This document shows positions 33,725-42,286 of a stretch of 64,000 bases of DNA, in pieces (within the stretch, counting starts at the first letter, position 1; the number at the start of each line of letters is the position of its first letter). A program made the translations under genes and the position numbers. The notes beneath the pieces are model-generated. The model had not been told where the DNA came from and ran no database searches. It saw only the letters and a list, made by a program, of their open reading frames with translations. The stretch is from Halomontanus rarus (lineage in GTDB: Archaea > Halobacteriota > Halobacteria > Halobacteriales > Natrialbaceae), in NCBI RefSeq assembly GCF_029338335.1, contig NZ_CP119796.1; one strand, written 5' to 3'.

Positions 33725-35735
33725 AACAGATCGATTCCGCAAACAGGCGATCGCGACCGACCTCGAGGAGCCGGTCACGGAGGCCCGCGCGTTAGCACAG
33801 AAACTGGGCCTCGAGCCGTACCCGGTGAACTACTGGATCGTCGACTACGACGAGATGAACGAGCTCATCGCCTACGGTGGGTTCCAGTCGCGGTACCCCC
33901 ACTGGCGGTGGGGAATGCAGTACGACCGCCAGCAGAAACAGGGCCAGTACAGCGGGGGGAAGGCCTTCGAGATCGTCAACAACGACAATCCGGCCCACGC
34001 GTTCCTCCAGGAGTCGAACACGGTCGCTGACCAGAAGGCCGTGATCACCCACGTCGAGGCCCACTCGGACTTCTTCGCGAACAACGAGTGGTTCGGCATG
34101 TTCACCAGCGGCCGCTCGGACGAACAGGTCGACGCCGCAGCCATGTTAGAGCGCCACGCGCGGGCGATCGGCGAGTACATGCAAGATCCCGACATCGACC
34201 GCGCCGAGGTCGAGAAGTGGGTCGATCACACGCTCACGCTCGAAGACAACATCGACCAGCACCAGGTGTTCGTCCGCCGCCGCGAGATGGGTGACACTGA
34301 CGAGGAACTCGACGACGACCTCGCGGAGAAACTCGACGAACTCGGGATCTCCGACGAGGTGAAAGGCGAGGTCTTCACCGAGGAGTGGCTCGAGAAAGTC
34401 GAAGGCGAGGACGGGGCGGTGAGCTTCCCCGAAGAACCCGAGCGGGACGTGCTGGCGTTCGTCCGCGAGCACGGCAAGCAGTACGACGAGGAGACGGGCA
34501 AGGCCACGGAGATGGAGGAGTGGCAGCGGGACGTCCTCGACATGATGCGCGCGGAGGCCTACTACTTCGCCGCCCAGAAGATGACGAAGGTGATGAACGA
34601 GGGCTGGGCCGCCTACTGGGAGTCGAAGATGATGTCCGACGAGGCCTTCGCCGGCAGCGACGAGTTCCTCAACTACGCCGACCACATGGCGAAGGTGCTC
34701 GCCTCGCCCGGCCTCAACCCCTACAGTCTGGGAATGGAACTCTGGGAGTATCTCGAGAACACCACGAACCGACGCGAGGTCCTCGAGCACCTGCTGCGCG
34801 TCGAGGGTGTCTCCTGGCGCAACCTCACCGAGGTCGTCGACTTCGAGGAGGTCCTCGAGCACCTGGAGCCGCCAGCGGCGATCGACACGATCACGTCGGG
34901 GACGCTCGACGCCCTCGAAGAGGTACCCGAGGGGTGGATCGACCGCGAGGCCCTCGAGGCCGCCCGCGAGGGTGAGACCGAAATCGACGTGGATCAGTAC
35001 CCCTGGAAGGTGCTCTCCTACGAGGGGCTGGCGCGGCGACACTACTCGCTGGTCAAACGCCACAACCGCGGGTTCCTCTCCCGGGTCAGTCAAAACGAAC
35101 TCGAGCGGATCGGCCGCTACCTGTTCGACGACGCCCGCTACTCGTCGGTCGAGGAGGCCCTCGCGGACGTCGACTTCACGGCCGGCTGGGATCGGATGTA
35201 CGACGTCCGCGAGAGTCACAACGACGTCACCTTCCTCGACGAGTTCCTCACCCAGGAGTTCATCACGGACAACGACTACTTCACCTACGAGTACTCGCAG
35301 GCGTCGGGGCAGTTCCACGTCTCGAGCGACGAGGCCGAGGACGTCAAGAAGAAGTTGCTGTTGCAGTTCACGAACTTCGGAAAACCGACCATCGCGGTCT
35401 ACGACGGCAACTACAACAACGCCAACGAGTTGCTGCTTGGCCACCAGTACAACGGCGTCATGTTAGACATCAACAAGGCGACCGAGACGCTCAAACGGAT
35501 CTTCGAACTCTGGGGCCGACCGGTGAACCTGCTGACGATCGTCAAGGAGGTCGACGATCACGACATCGAGGTCGCCAGGCGTCGCAACCGCGAGCCCGAA
35601 CCCGAAGAGCGCGGAAAACTGATCCGCTACGACGGCGACGACGTGACGATCGAAGACGTCCCCTGGGAGGAGGTCGAACACCTCGCCGCCGACGACGTCG
35701 ACTACGACACGAAACCCGACGACTGGCTGGCGTGA
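33717..35735 (+). CDS. spoVR: SpoVR family protein
   Basis: The 672-residue protein matches SpoVR/YcgB over its length: YPVNYWIVDYDEMNELIAYG near the start, SRYPHWRWGMQYDRQ, AHVEAHSDFFANNEWF-like HVEAHSDFFANNEWFGMF, NEGWAAYWESKMM (possible metal/ligand region) and a C-terminal KPTIAVYDGNYNNANELLLG. In Bacillus SpoVR affects the spore cortex and in enterobacteria it is a stress gene. The archaeal role is unknown. ATG 33717 overlaps the upstream stop, making this the last gene of the operon. Confidence 0.93.
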   Translation: MSETDRFRKQAIATDLEEPVTEARALAQKLGLEPYPVNYWIVDYDEMNELIAYGGFQSRYPHWRWGMQYDRQQKQGQYSGGKAFEIVNNDNPAHAFLQESNTVADQKAVITHVEAHSDFFANNEWFGMFTSGRSDEQVDAAAMLERHARAIGEYMQDPDIDRAEVEKWVDHTLTLEDNIDQHQVFVRRREMGDTDEELDDDLAEKLDELGISDEVKGEVFTEEWLEKVEGEDGAVSFPEEPERDVLAFVREHGKQYDEETGKATEMEEWQRDVLDMMRAEAYYFAAQKMTKVMNEGWAAYWESKMMSDEAFAGSDEFLNYADHMAKVLASPGLNPYSLGMELWEYLENTTNRREVLEHLLRVEGVSWRNLTEVVDFEEVLEHLEPPAAIDTITSGTLDALEEVPEGWIDREALEAAREGETEIDVDQYPWKVLSYEGLARRHYSLVKRHNRGFLSRVSQNELERIGRYLFDDARYSSVEEALADVDFTAGWDRMYDVRESHNDVTFLDEFLTQEFITDNDYFTYEYSQASGQFHVSSDEAEDVKKKLLLQFTNFGKPTIAVYDGNYNNANELLLGHQYNGVMLDINKATETLKRIFELWGRPVNLLTIVKEVDDHDIEVARRRNREPEPEERGKLIRYDGDDVTIEDVPWEEVEHLAADDVDYDTKPDDWLA

Positions 35736-35825
35736 TCGGTCGCCGGGAGTACAGTCGGTCGGCGAGCCTCGAGATTTCGCCGGTCAGATTCGATGAGGAG
35801 ACTCCCTTGAAACCCTTAATAGCTG

Positions 35826-35912
35826 GTGACATCCTCCCGCCGTGAACGGAGAGGGATCGACGGTCCCTCAGACAGTCGGGCGTCGCCCGATGACGCTGGG
35901 CTTCCCACCGCG
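35826..35912 (-). mobile_element. right-end remnant of an IS200/IS605 (IS1341-type) element
   Basis: Read on the minus strand this segment goes GGTGGGAAGCC ... GGCGGGAGGATGTCAC, the pattern that ends many haloarchaeal TnpB-only elements. It contains nested hairpins such as TCGGGC-gtc-GCCCGA at 35876-35890. No tnpB reading frame remains beside it, only sequence of unclear origin toward 36020. In intact elements this end also makes the scaffold of the TnpB guide RNA. Confidence 0.5.
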
Positions 35913-36040
35913 CCGGATGCGGGTGAGTTGGGTGTTTGCAAGTTCGCAACCCACCGCCACGGCCGAAGTTGGAATCCCCGACTGCGGTCCGATTGGTGGT
36001 GTTCGACAGATAACAAACCACTCAATGACAGATCTGATCT

Positions 36041-36205
36041 TCAGATTTCGTCGACATGGTCGTCATCGTATTGTTGATGATATCCCTCTCCCATAGCAAA
36101 CCCTAATACTAAGCCAAAGGCCGCTCCAAATATATTAAAAAAGAGAAATCCGATCCCCATACACATAATCCCCGGCACAAAGATAGATGCGGTTTTTGTA
36201 GGCAT
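36041..36205 (-). CDS. tiny glycine-rich membrane protein
   Basis: The 54-residue ORF begins MPTKTASIFVPGIMCMGIGF. It has two hydrophobic halves rich in Gly and Phe (FLFFNIFGAAFGLVLGFAMG) and a polar acidic end (HQQYDDDHVDEI). The sequence is AT-rich compared with neighbours. The Gly-zipper style suggests a hairpin membrane insertion. It is too short for family assignment. Coding seems likely because the frame is strongly hydrophobic and ends in the acidic tail usual for halophiles. Confidence 0.5.
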   Translation of the reverse strand: MPTKTASIFVPGIMCMGIGFLFFNIFGAAFGLVLGFAMGEGYHQQYDDDHVDEI

Positions 36206-36715
36206 ACTATGCACTAGTATGCGGTTGTATTTACCCCTTTATATCAAGATGTGTACTAGTCAAAACTCGAGCTCGATTATCAGACCGGCGAGTAATGCAG
36301 CGTCGGCCTCGGTGGTCGTCGTCGTGGGGAACTCTGTTTCAAGAGGGTGCAAACCGAACGTTTGCTCTGCGGGCGCGCCTCGGCGCGCCCTCGGCAAAAC
36401 TTCGATGAAAAGCACTCCTCCCTCCCCTACGGGTCGGTCGTCGGCCAGCTCGCTCCCGTCGGTCGCTCGCGGAGGGTGCACTGTTCTCCGCCTATACACC
36501 TCTTCTGTGACTCCACAGTGTTCAGTTCGCATGCGCAGTAAGCGTCAGTTTTACGAGAGAAAGTGTCTAAAAGAGGGGATTTAAACAGACCTAATTCGGA
36601 TCAGTTGTGTGTTCCGGCTATAGAGGCGGTGAGAGTCATATTCTCCCCGATAATGACGGATAAAAATCCATAGCGGCCAGAACGTTTTTGGTCTCCATAC
36701 GGAACGTATCGGGCA
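36206..36715. other. intergenic region with GC palindrome, 510 bases
   Basis: The region holds a perfect palindrome GGGCGCGCC-tc-GGCGCGCCC (36371-36390). It is followed by cggcaaaacttcgatgaaaa, a kind of sequence I recall repeated between genes in other haloarchaea near insertion sites. ORFs on both strands are low-quality and not believed. The last 60 bases are AT-rich and probably include the promoter of the HEAT-repeat gene. Confidence 0.45.
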
Positions 36716-37672
36716 ATGAGTGGGGGAGGGGGCGAATCCGACCAGCGCGAGGTGCCAATAGGAGTCGACGGACTCGATCTCCCGTCGATACTCGCGGGAC
36801 TCGACGCCGACGATCCGGAGACACGACGGGAGGCGGTGACGACGGTCCGAGCGGTCGTCGAGGACAGGCCGGCGGCCTGTGCGCCGACGGTGCCGAAACT
36901 CCGGGCGCTGCTCGAGCGATCGGAGATCGACTATCGCGATCAGATCATCGCCTGTCTCGCAGCGCTGGCCGCGGACTCGCCGACGGACGTCGCACCGTCG
37001 ACGGCCGAAATCGTCTCGTTCGCGGCGTCGACGTCCTCGAGTGAGGCGAGGACGACGGCGTTTCGCTGTCTCGGCGCGATCGCGACGCGACGGCCGAGTG
37101 CCGTGGTCGAGCACGTCGAGACGCTCGTCGCCGCTGTGCGGGCGGAACCCGACGAGCGAGGCCTCACCCTCCTGTCGCAACTCGCGCGGACGCATCCGGA
37201 CGCGTTTTTTCCTGCCATCTCGGTCCTCGTGACAGCTCTCGAGAGCGACGCGGTCGAAGTGCGAGTCGCCGCCGCGAGAACGATCGCCCGCGTCGCCGCG
37301 GGGGACGGGACCGTCGTCGATCACGCTCGAGTTCGAGCGCGATTGCGCGAACGGCTCGCGGACGACGAGCCGACGGTCCGACGAAACGCCTGTCTGGCGC
37401 TCGGATACGGCGGTGCGTTCGAGGCTCGAGAGCGACTCGAGACGGTCGCGAGGACGGATCCGGACGTCACCGTGCGTAACTGTGCGTCGTGGGCGGTGGC
37501 GGAGTTCGAGGATCGAGATCCCGACGCAGAGTCTGAGCCCGACTCCGACACCGATACCGACCTCGGCCTCGTTTCCGACGTCGACTCCCGCTCTCGCGTC
37601 CGTTCCGACCCGTCGCTGCCGTCTCCTTTCCGTGCCGAATCCGATCGTCGGTCGGAACTCGAACTCGAGTGA
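36716..37672 (+). CDS. HEAT-repeat protein
   Basis: The 318-residue protein is built of about six helical HEAT-like repeats, such as LDADDPETRREAVTTVRAVV, SDAVEVRVAAARTIARVAAG and DDEPTVRRNACLALGYGGAF (the last resembles PBS-lyase HEAT repeats). A Ser/Asp tail of 45 residues follows. Such solenoids bind other proteins. No catalytic motif is present. A 9-bp inverted repeat lies 18 bases after its stop codon. Confidence 0.8.
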   Translation: MSGGGGESDQREVPIGVDGLDLPSILAGLDADDPETRREAVTTVRAVVEDRPAACAPTVPKLRALLERSEIDYRDQIIACLAALAADSPTDVAPSTAEIVSFAASTSSSEARTTAFRCLGAIATRRPSAVVEHVETLVAAVRAEPDERGLTLLSQLARTHPDAFFPAISVLVTALESDAVEVRVAAARTIARVAAGDGTVVDHARVRARLRERLADDEPTVRRNACLALGYGGAFEARERLETVARTDPDVTVRNCASWAVAEFEDRDPDAESEPDSDTDTDLGLVSDVDSRSRVRSDPSLPSPFRAESDRRSELELE

Positions 37673-37689
37673 TCACGGGACGGCGGACG

Positions 37690-37709
37690 CCCACGACTGA
37701 AGTCGTGGG
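37690..37709 (+). terminator. hairpin after the HEAT-repeat gene (terminator or IS-end relic)
   Basis: CCCACGACT-ga-AGTCGTGGG is a perfect 9-bp stem, followed by aaggggatagtcac. The same form ends some haloarchaeal IS200/IS605 elements, and the trailing sequence resembles the remnant at 35826. No T-run follows, so an IS-end relic is at least as likely as a terminator. Confidence 0.4.
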
Positions 37710-37834
37710 AAGGGGATAGTCACACGACGGTCGAGGTAAACGCGAGCGAGAGTACATCGAACGCGAACGTGGACGCGGACGCGAACGCGAGTCCGACCAC
37801 CGGAACTTTCCGCCCCGCTCTCGCCGACTCGAGT

Positions 37835-38221
37835 ATGGACTTCGACGTGACCACCGACGAGCGGCTCACGACCGTGGACGTGACCGACCGGGTCGAAGCG
37901 GCGATCCCCGAGGACTGTGAGGAGGGGATGTGTACCGCGTTCGCCCGACACACGACCGCCGCGCTCGTCGTTCAGGAGAACGAACCGCGGTTGCGCGGCG
38001 ACCTCGAGTCGTTCCTCTCAGGGCTCGTTCCGGACGAGGGACACGCCCACGACGAGTTGGACGGAAACGCCGACTCACACCTCAGAGCGACGCTGCTCGG
38101 GCCGTCGGCGGCGGTGCCGATCGCGGACGGAGAACTCGCGCTCGGGCGGTGGCAATCGATCTTCCTCGTAGAGTGTGACGGGCCGCGGACGCGGCAGGTG
38201 TCGGTGACGGTGACGTCGTGA
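37835..38221 (+). CDS. YjbQ family protein (UPF0047)
   Basis: The 128-residue protein has the YjbQ signature: MCTAFARHTTAALVVQENEP (His-Thr-Thr region), VPDEGHAHDELDGNADSHLR and GRWQSIFLVECDGPRTRQVS at the C-terminus. The fold is a trimeric barrel with conserved His residues. Some members show weak thiamine-phosphate synthase activity, but the true role is uncertain. ATG 37835 is chosen because the frame upstream is low-complexity DNA of the GCGAAC type. Confidence 0.9.
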   Translation: MDFDVTTDERLTTVDVTDRVEAAIPEDCEEGMCTAFARHTTAALVVQENEPRLRGDLESFLSGLVPDEGHAHDELDGNADSHLRATLLGPSAAVPIADGELALGRWQSIFLVECDGPRTRQVSVTVTS

Positions 38222-38258
38222 GGACAAACACGAGAGTAAGCACGGGGTGGAGACGAAT

Positions 38259-38924
38259 TCAAACCGAGAGCGGCCGATCCGAAGACACGTAATCCACGCC
38301 GCGCCACCCGAGAATCCTCGCCACGGTCGGCCCCGGAACCGACCAGGCGTGGACCTCGAGATCGACCGCCTTGGCCCTGGGAACCAACCGCGTGAGAAGA
38401 CAGCGCCGCGAGTGGGCACCGACGACCGCACATCCCAGTTCGACCGCGGTCGTGATGGGTCGACGTTGGTCCCGACTCACGAGGAGGCCGGTCGGCTGGG
38501 ACGGTTCGAGGTCCCGGACTCGCCGTAACTCGGAGATCAGAAACGAGGTGAGGACGACCCGGTTCGGAACGTCCGCGTCCGCGAGCGTCTCGAGGACGTC
38601 CGCCGCGATATCCTCGTCTTTGAGTTCGAGGTTGACGTTCACGTCGGGCGGCAGGGCCTCGAGCACCTCCGCGAGCGTGGGGATCGTCTCGTCGGCGTCG
38701 AGGACCGTGTAGCGTTGCAGTTCCTCGAGCGGGCAGTCGACGACGCGTCCGGTACCCTCGGTGACGCGGTCGATCGTGTCGTCGTGGATGACCACCAGTT
38801 CGCCGGAGCCACAGCGGCGAACGTCGAACTCGACGGCGTCGGCTCGGTCGGCGGCCGCTCGAACGGCGGCGACAGTGTTCTCGGGGGCGACGGCGGCGAA
38901 CCCGCGGTGAGCGATCAGTCGCAT
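38259..38924 (-). CDS. glycerophosphodiester phosphodiesterase
   Basis: The 221-residue protein begins MRLIAHRGFAAVAPENTVAA, with the catalytic His-Arg and Glu-Asn. It continues with AVEFDVRRCGSGELVVIHDD (metal-binding Glu and Asp, second His) and VNVNLELKDEDIAADVLETL, ending AWSVPGPTVARILGWRGVDY. GDPDs hydrolyse glycerophosphodiesters from lipid headgroups to glycerol phosphate. There is no signal peptide, so it is cytosolic. ATG 38924 starts exactly at the conserved HRG block. It converges with the yjbQ gene. Confidence 0.92.
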   Translation of the reverse strand: MRLIAHRGFAAVAPENTVAAVRAAADRADAVEFDVRRCGSGELVVIHDDTIDRVTEGTGRVVDCPLEELQRYTVLDADETIPTLAEVLEALPPDVNVNLELKDEDIAADVLETLADADVPNRVVLTSFLISELRRVRDLEPSQPTGLLVSRDQRRPITTAVELGCAVVGAHSRRCLLTRLVPRAKAVDLEVHAWSVPGPTVARILGWRGVDYVSSDRPLSV

Positions 38925-39044
38925 TCGCGTGTCGTCGACAACACGGGCGAGCGGTATTAACGCACCGCCGACCCGGTCGGTCACCCGTGCACCCTTGCCA
39001 ATCATACCCACGCGCTTATCCGCGCTTCGGGTGTTTCCCCTACT

Positions 39045-39296
39045 ATGGGACGCAGGCTTTCGTCAGATTCGACCGGGCGATGGCAGCGGACACTCTACAG
39101 ACGGCTCTTCGACATCGAAGCGGAACTCGAGGAAAACAGCCGTCGTCTCCGTCAACTCGAGAATACGCTGAAGGCGGTTACCCGACAGACTGACGATATC
39201 TCCATCGGCAGCCCCTGTTCGTGCGGGGAGAGCTTTCTGATCGTTCGCCAGCAGGTGATCTACTGTCCCCAGTGTACGTATCGACGGACGATGTAG
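39045..39296 (+). CDS. small coiled-coil/zinc protein
   Basis: The 83-residue ORF has a helical N-terminal half (TLYRRLFDIEAELEENSRRL) likely to form a coiled coil. A compact end with CSCGESF...YCPQCTYRR follows (four Cys in CxC and CxxC), a plausible zinc ribbon. I do not recognise the family. It could be a small nucleic-acid or protein-binding factor. It is alone and divergent from the GDPD gene. Confidence 0.6.
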   Translation: MGRRLSSDSTGRWQRTLYRRLFDIEAELEENSRRLRQLENTLKAVTRQTDDISIGSPCSCGESFLIVRQQVIYCPQCTYRRTM

Positions 39297-39541
39297 CGGC
39301 GCTCGAGGGGACGACCGGCGTCCCACTGTAACCTGTACCGATAGCAATAACTGAAACTGTTCACACACCGGTCGTATAGCCGTCGAGCGATCGGGTGTGC
39401 ACTGACGTTCGGCAACTGCTCTCGTTCGATCGCTGCGAGAATTCCGGTCGGCTCGAGACGGAACGCGTCGGGTGACTATCCCCAAAGACCACGCGAGTGT
39501 CGGCTATTGGATTATCCGCTTCGATCACGACGTCTTCGACG

Positions 39542-39820
39542 ATGACTCGAAGTCGATGCCGAACTCGAGGGAGGTCGTACACGCGACGGCGCGTGCTTCA
39601 CCTAACCGGTGTCGCGGGAACGATGGCCCTCGTCGCCGGCTGTGGCGGTCCGGAAGGGGAAGGCGAAGATGACGCCGACATGCCCGCCGAAGAAGGCACG
39701 GGCAACGGACAGGAACAGGAAGGGAATATCGGTGCGGGGAACGGCGAAGACGACGAGCAAGACGACGGGGAAAGCGACGCACCCGGTGCTAGCAATACGT
39801 CGGATAACGACGAGGAGTGA
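39542..39820 (+). CDS. small Tat-exported lipoprotein
   Basis: The 92-residue protein has a twin-arginine motif (YTRRRVLHLTGVAGTMALVA) followed by lipobox LVAGC. The mature part after the Cys is nearly all Gly, Glu, Asp and Asn with no folded domain, suggesting a short flexible surface polymer. ATG 39542 is chosen as the start nearest to the signal, but an ATG at 39497 is possible. Function is unknown. Confidence 0.6.
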   Translation: MTRSRCRTRGRSYTRRRVLHLTGVAGTMALVAGCGGPEGEGEDDADMPAEEGTGNGQEQEGNIGAGNGEDDEQDDGESDAPGASNTSDNDEE

Positions 39821-39986
39821 CGCGGAACGAACACGATCGTATCGGTATCCGACGTGAGAACAGCGGTTCTCGAACTCGTGTGTACGGAACCGGACGTCGA
39901 ATCTCGAGTCCGACCGGGGCTTCCGACACTCGAGCGCGTCGAAACCAACCCCCGACATTGATTCTACTCGCCGTCCATTGTGCGGT

Positions 39987-40703
39987 ATGCCATCGACAGC
40001 GACCGTCGACTTCACGGACACGGTAGCGATCGTCACCGGTGCCAGCGGCGCACTCGGCAGCGCGGCCGTCGACCGATTTCGGGAGGTGGGGGCGACCGTC
40101 TGCGCGCTCGACGTCGTCGCACCCGACAGCGAGGACGCACAGCTCGAGCCGGGTGAGGGGTACCACTTCTACGAGGCGGATCTCACCGACGAAGACGAGG
40201 TGGAGTCGGTGATCGACGAGATCGTCGACGACCACGGCCGCATCGACCACCTGCTGAACATCGCCGGGACCTGGCGCGGCGGCGACCACATCGAGGAGAC
40301 CGATCTCGAAGAGTTCGATCTCCTGCTGGATATCAACCTGAAGACGGCGTTTCTCACCTCGAAACACGTCCTTCCACACCTGCAGGAGCGGGAGGGATCG
40401 ATCGTCAGCGTGAGCGCCCGATCGGGACTCGAGGGCGGGGAGGGCGACGGTCCGTATCGGATCACGAAAGCGGGCATCAAAATTCTGACCGAGACGCTCG
40501 CCGAGGAGAACCGAGGGACCGTCAGGGCGAACTGCGTGCTGCCGAGCGTGATCGACACGCCGATGAATCGGGAGATGATGCCCGAATCGGATCACGATAC
40601 GTGGGTCGATCCTCGCGAGATCGCGGACGTGATGGCCGTTCTGTGTAGCGACGCCGCGTCGGTGACCAGCGGCGCGGCGGTGCCGGTGTACGGGGAGGCG
40701 TGA
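39987..40703 (+). CDS. short-chain dehydrogenase/reductase
   Basis: The 238-residue Rossmann enzyme has the cofactor loop VAIVTGASGALGSAAVDRF and LLNIAGTWRGGDHI (NAG-like motif). The catalytic Ser is in SIVSVSARSGLEG, the Tyr-Lys pair in GPYRITKAGIKILTETLA and the C-terminal ending is SVTSGAAVPVYGEA. Asp after beta-2 (CALDVVAP) suggests NAD rather than NADP. Substrate is not evident. It may be monocistronic. Confidence 0.9.
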   Translation: MPSTATVDFTDTVAIVTGASGALGSAAVDRFREVGATVCALDVVAPDSEDAQLEPGEGYHFYEADLTDEDEVESVIDEIVDDHGRIDHLLNIAGTWRGGDHIEETDLEEFDLLLDINLKTAFLTSKHVLPHLQEREGSIVSVSARSGLEGGEGDGPYRITKAGIKILTETLAEENRGTVRANCVLPSVIDTPMNREMMPESDHDTWVDPREIADVMAVLCSDAASVTSGAAVPVYGEA

Positions 40704-40797
40704 ACGTCCGCTCGCGAGAATCGGTCTCACAGTCTCCCGTCGTGGGTCGGGACCGAACCGGTGTCGAAAACGGAAAATAAGGACGACGCGGGCGTGG

Positions 40798-42144
40798 TTA
40801 GCCGGCGAAAAGGGCGGTTAGGTCCTGGTAGTACCCCTGCACGTTTAACGCGAGGACGACGAGCAGGATGACGATGACCGGAATCCGAACGAGCCACAGC
40901 CAGGTCAGTCCCCAGGAACCGATGTTCGTGATACCCTTGCCGAGTTCGTCGAGTGCGAAGTCGCTCCCGACCCAGCCGACGTAAATCGAGAGCAACAGGC
41001 CACCGAGCACGAGGAGAATCCCGTTCGCCAAGCCGTCGAAGATGATGAGTTCGCTCAGGTCTCCGGACGCGCCGTACGCGACCGGGAGGCCGACGGCGAA
41101 CATCGCGACGCCGAGGCCGACGGTCGCCGGGACCCGGTCTACACCGTGTTCGTCGATCAGGTACGAGACGACGACCTCCGTGATGCTGATGGCGCTCGAG
41201 AGGGCGGCGATGGCGACGGTGCCGAAGAACACCGCGCCGATGATCCCGCCGAACGGAAGTTCGCCGAACGCCGCCGAGAGGCTGATGAAGATCGCACCCG
41301 GTCCGGGATCGCCGGGCGGGATGCTGGCCGCCTGAAGGACGGGGAAGGCGATCAGTCCGACGATGAACGCGATGGCCGTGTCGAACCCGAGGATTATAGC
41401 GCCGTCCTCGGCGAGGTTCCGGTCTTCTCCGAGATAGGAGGCGTACGTGATCATCACGCCCATCCCGAGGGAGAGGGTGAAGAACGCCTGGGCGGCTGCG
41501 GCCGGCAGGATCTCGGTCCAGTTCTCGGCGATCGTACCGAGATCGGGCGAGAGGTAGAACTGATACGCCTCAGTCGCTCCCTCGAGCGTCGCCGCGTAGA
41601 CCGCGAGGCCGACGAGAAGGAGGATGATCGCGGGAACCATCACCTTGACCGACAGTTCGATCCCCCGCTGGATACCGAACGCGACGATAACGACGACCGC
41701 CGCCATGAAGATCGCGTGCGTGAGAACCGAGTCGAGGCCGCTAGCCGTCGCGAGGAACTGTCCTCCAGCAGCATCGACGGCGTAGTCGTTTTGCAATCCG
41801 AGCACCATGTACTGGAGAACCCACCCCGAGACGGCGCTGTAGTACGACATGATGACGAACCCGGCTACGACAAATATCCATCCGACCTTGGTCCAGACCC
41901 CGGTTCCGAGTTCTTTGAGCGCACCGATCGGATTCCGTTTCGTGCGTCGTCCGACGGTAAACTCGACGAGCATAACCGGGAAGCCGATCGCGAGGATCAA
42001 CAGGAGGTACACGACGAGGAATGCCGCCCCACCCTGTTCGCTCGCCTGAAACGGGAACCGCCAGATGTTCCCCAATCCGACGGCGCTACCGACCGCTGCG
42101 AGGATGAATCCAGTCCGTGTTGCCCACGTCTCACGTTCTACCAT
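40798..42144 (-). CDS. sodium-dependent transporter, NSS/SNF family
   Basis: The 448-residue membrane protein begins with TGFILAAVGSAVGLGNIWRF, the Na/substrate-binding unwound TM1 of LeuT-like carriers. GWVLQYMVL (TM3), SLGMGVMITYASYLGEDRNL (TM6 area) and twelve hydrophobic segments follow. Such prokaryotic carriers import amino acids with sodium. It is divergent from the liv operon across a 142-base AT-rich region with a palindrome, so both may answer to one regulator. Confidence 0.92.
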   Translation of the reverse strand: MVERETWATRTGFILAAVGSAVGLGNIWRFPFQASEQGGAAFLVVYLLLILAIGFPVMLVEFTVGRRTKRNPIGALKELGTGVWTKVGWIFVVAGFVIMSYYSAVSGWVLQYMVLGLQNDYAVDAAGGQFLATASGLDSVLTHAIFMAAVVVIVAFGIQRGIELSVKVMVPAIILLLVGLAVYAATLEGATEAYQFYLSPDLGTIAENWTEILPAAAAQAFFTLSLGMGVMITYASYLGEDRNLAEDGAIILGFDTAIAFIVGLIAFPVLQAASIPPGDPGPGAIFISLSAAFGELPFGGIIGAVFFGTVAIAALSSAISITEVVVSYLIDEHGVDRVPATVGLGVAMFAVGLPVAYGASGDLSELIIFDGLANGILLVLGGLLLSIYVGWVGSDFALDELGKGITNIGSWGLTWLWLVRIPVIVILLVVLALNVQGYYQDLTALFAG

Positions 42145-42190
42145 GAAACAGGCATTACCCCCTATTTAACTAATAACTTTCGTGATGAAT

Positions 42191-42209
42191 ATGACATAAA
42201 ATATGTCAT
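42191..42209. promoter_or_regulatory. palindrome between NSS transporter and liv operon
   Basis: ATGACATA-aaa-TATGTCAT has perfect 8-bp arms. It lies upstream of TATA-like boxes for both genes: minus-strand gttaaatagg at 42161-42170 and plus-strand attttta at 42251. It is a candidate shared operator for an amino-acid-responsive regulator. Confidence 0.6.
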
Positions 42210-42250
42210 TCAATAGATAGGGATTGTTCTATTAGCGTCGTTGTCGAGCG

Positions 42251-42260
42251 ATTTTTATTA
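42251..42260 (+). promoter_or_regulatory. TATA box of the liv operon
   Basis: ATTTTTATTA is centred about 31 bases before ATG 42287. Confidence 0.55.
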
Positions 42261-42286
42261 CGACGACAGCCCTACACTAGCTGTGT

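Noticed and set aside
28604..35681. Long minus-strand ORFs (up to 706 codons) under the prkA-spoVR operon
   Set aside because: They mirror the highly biased GC codon use of the real genes. Their products are Val/Leu/Arg-rich without domains, while the plus strand has four recognisable proteins.
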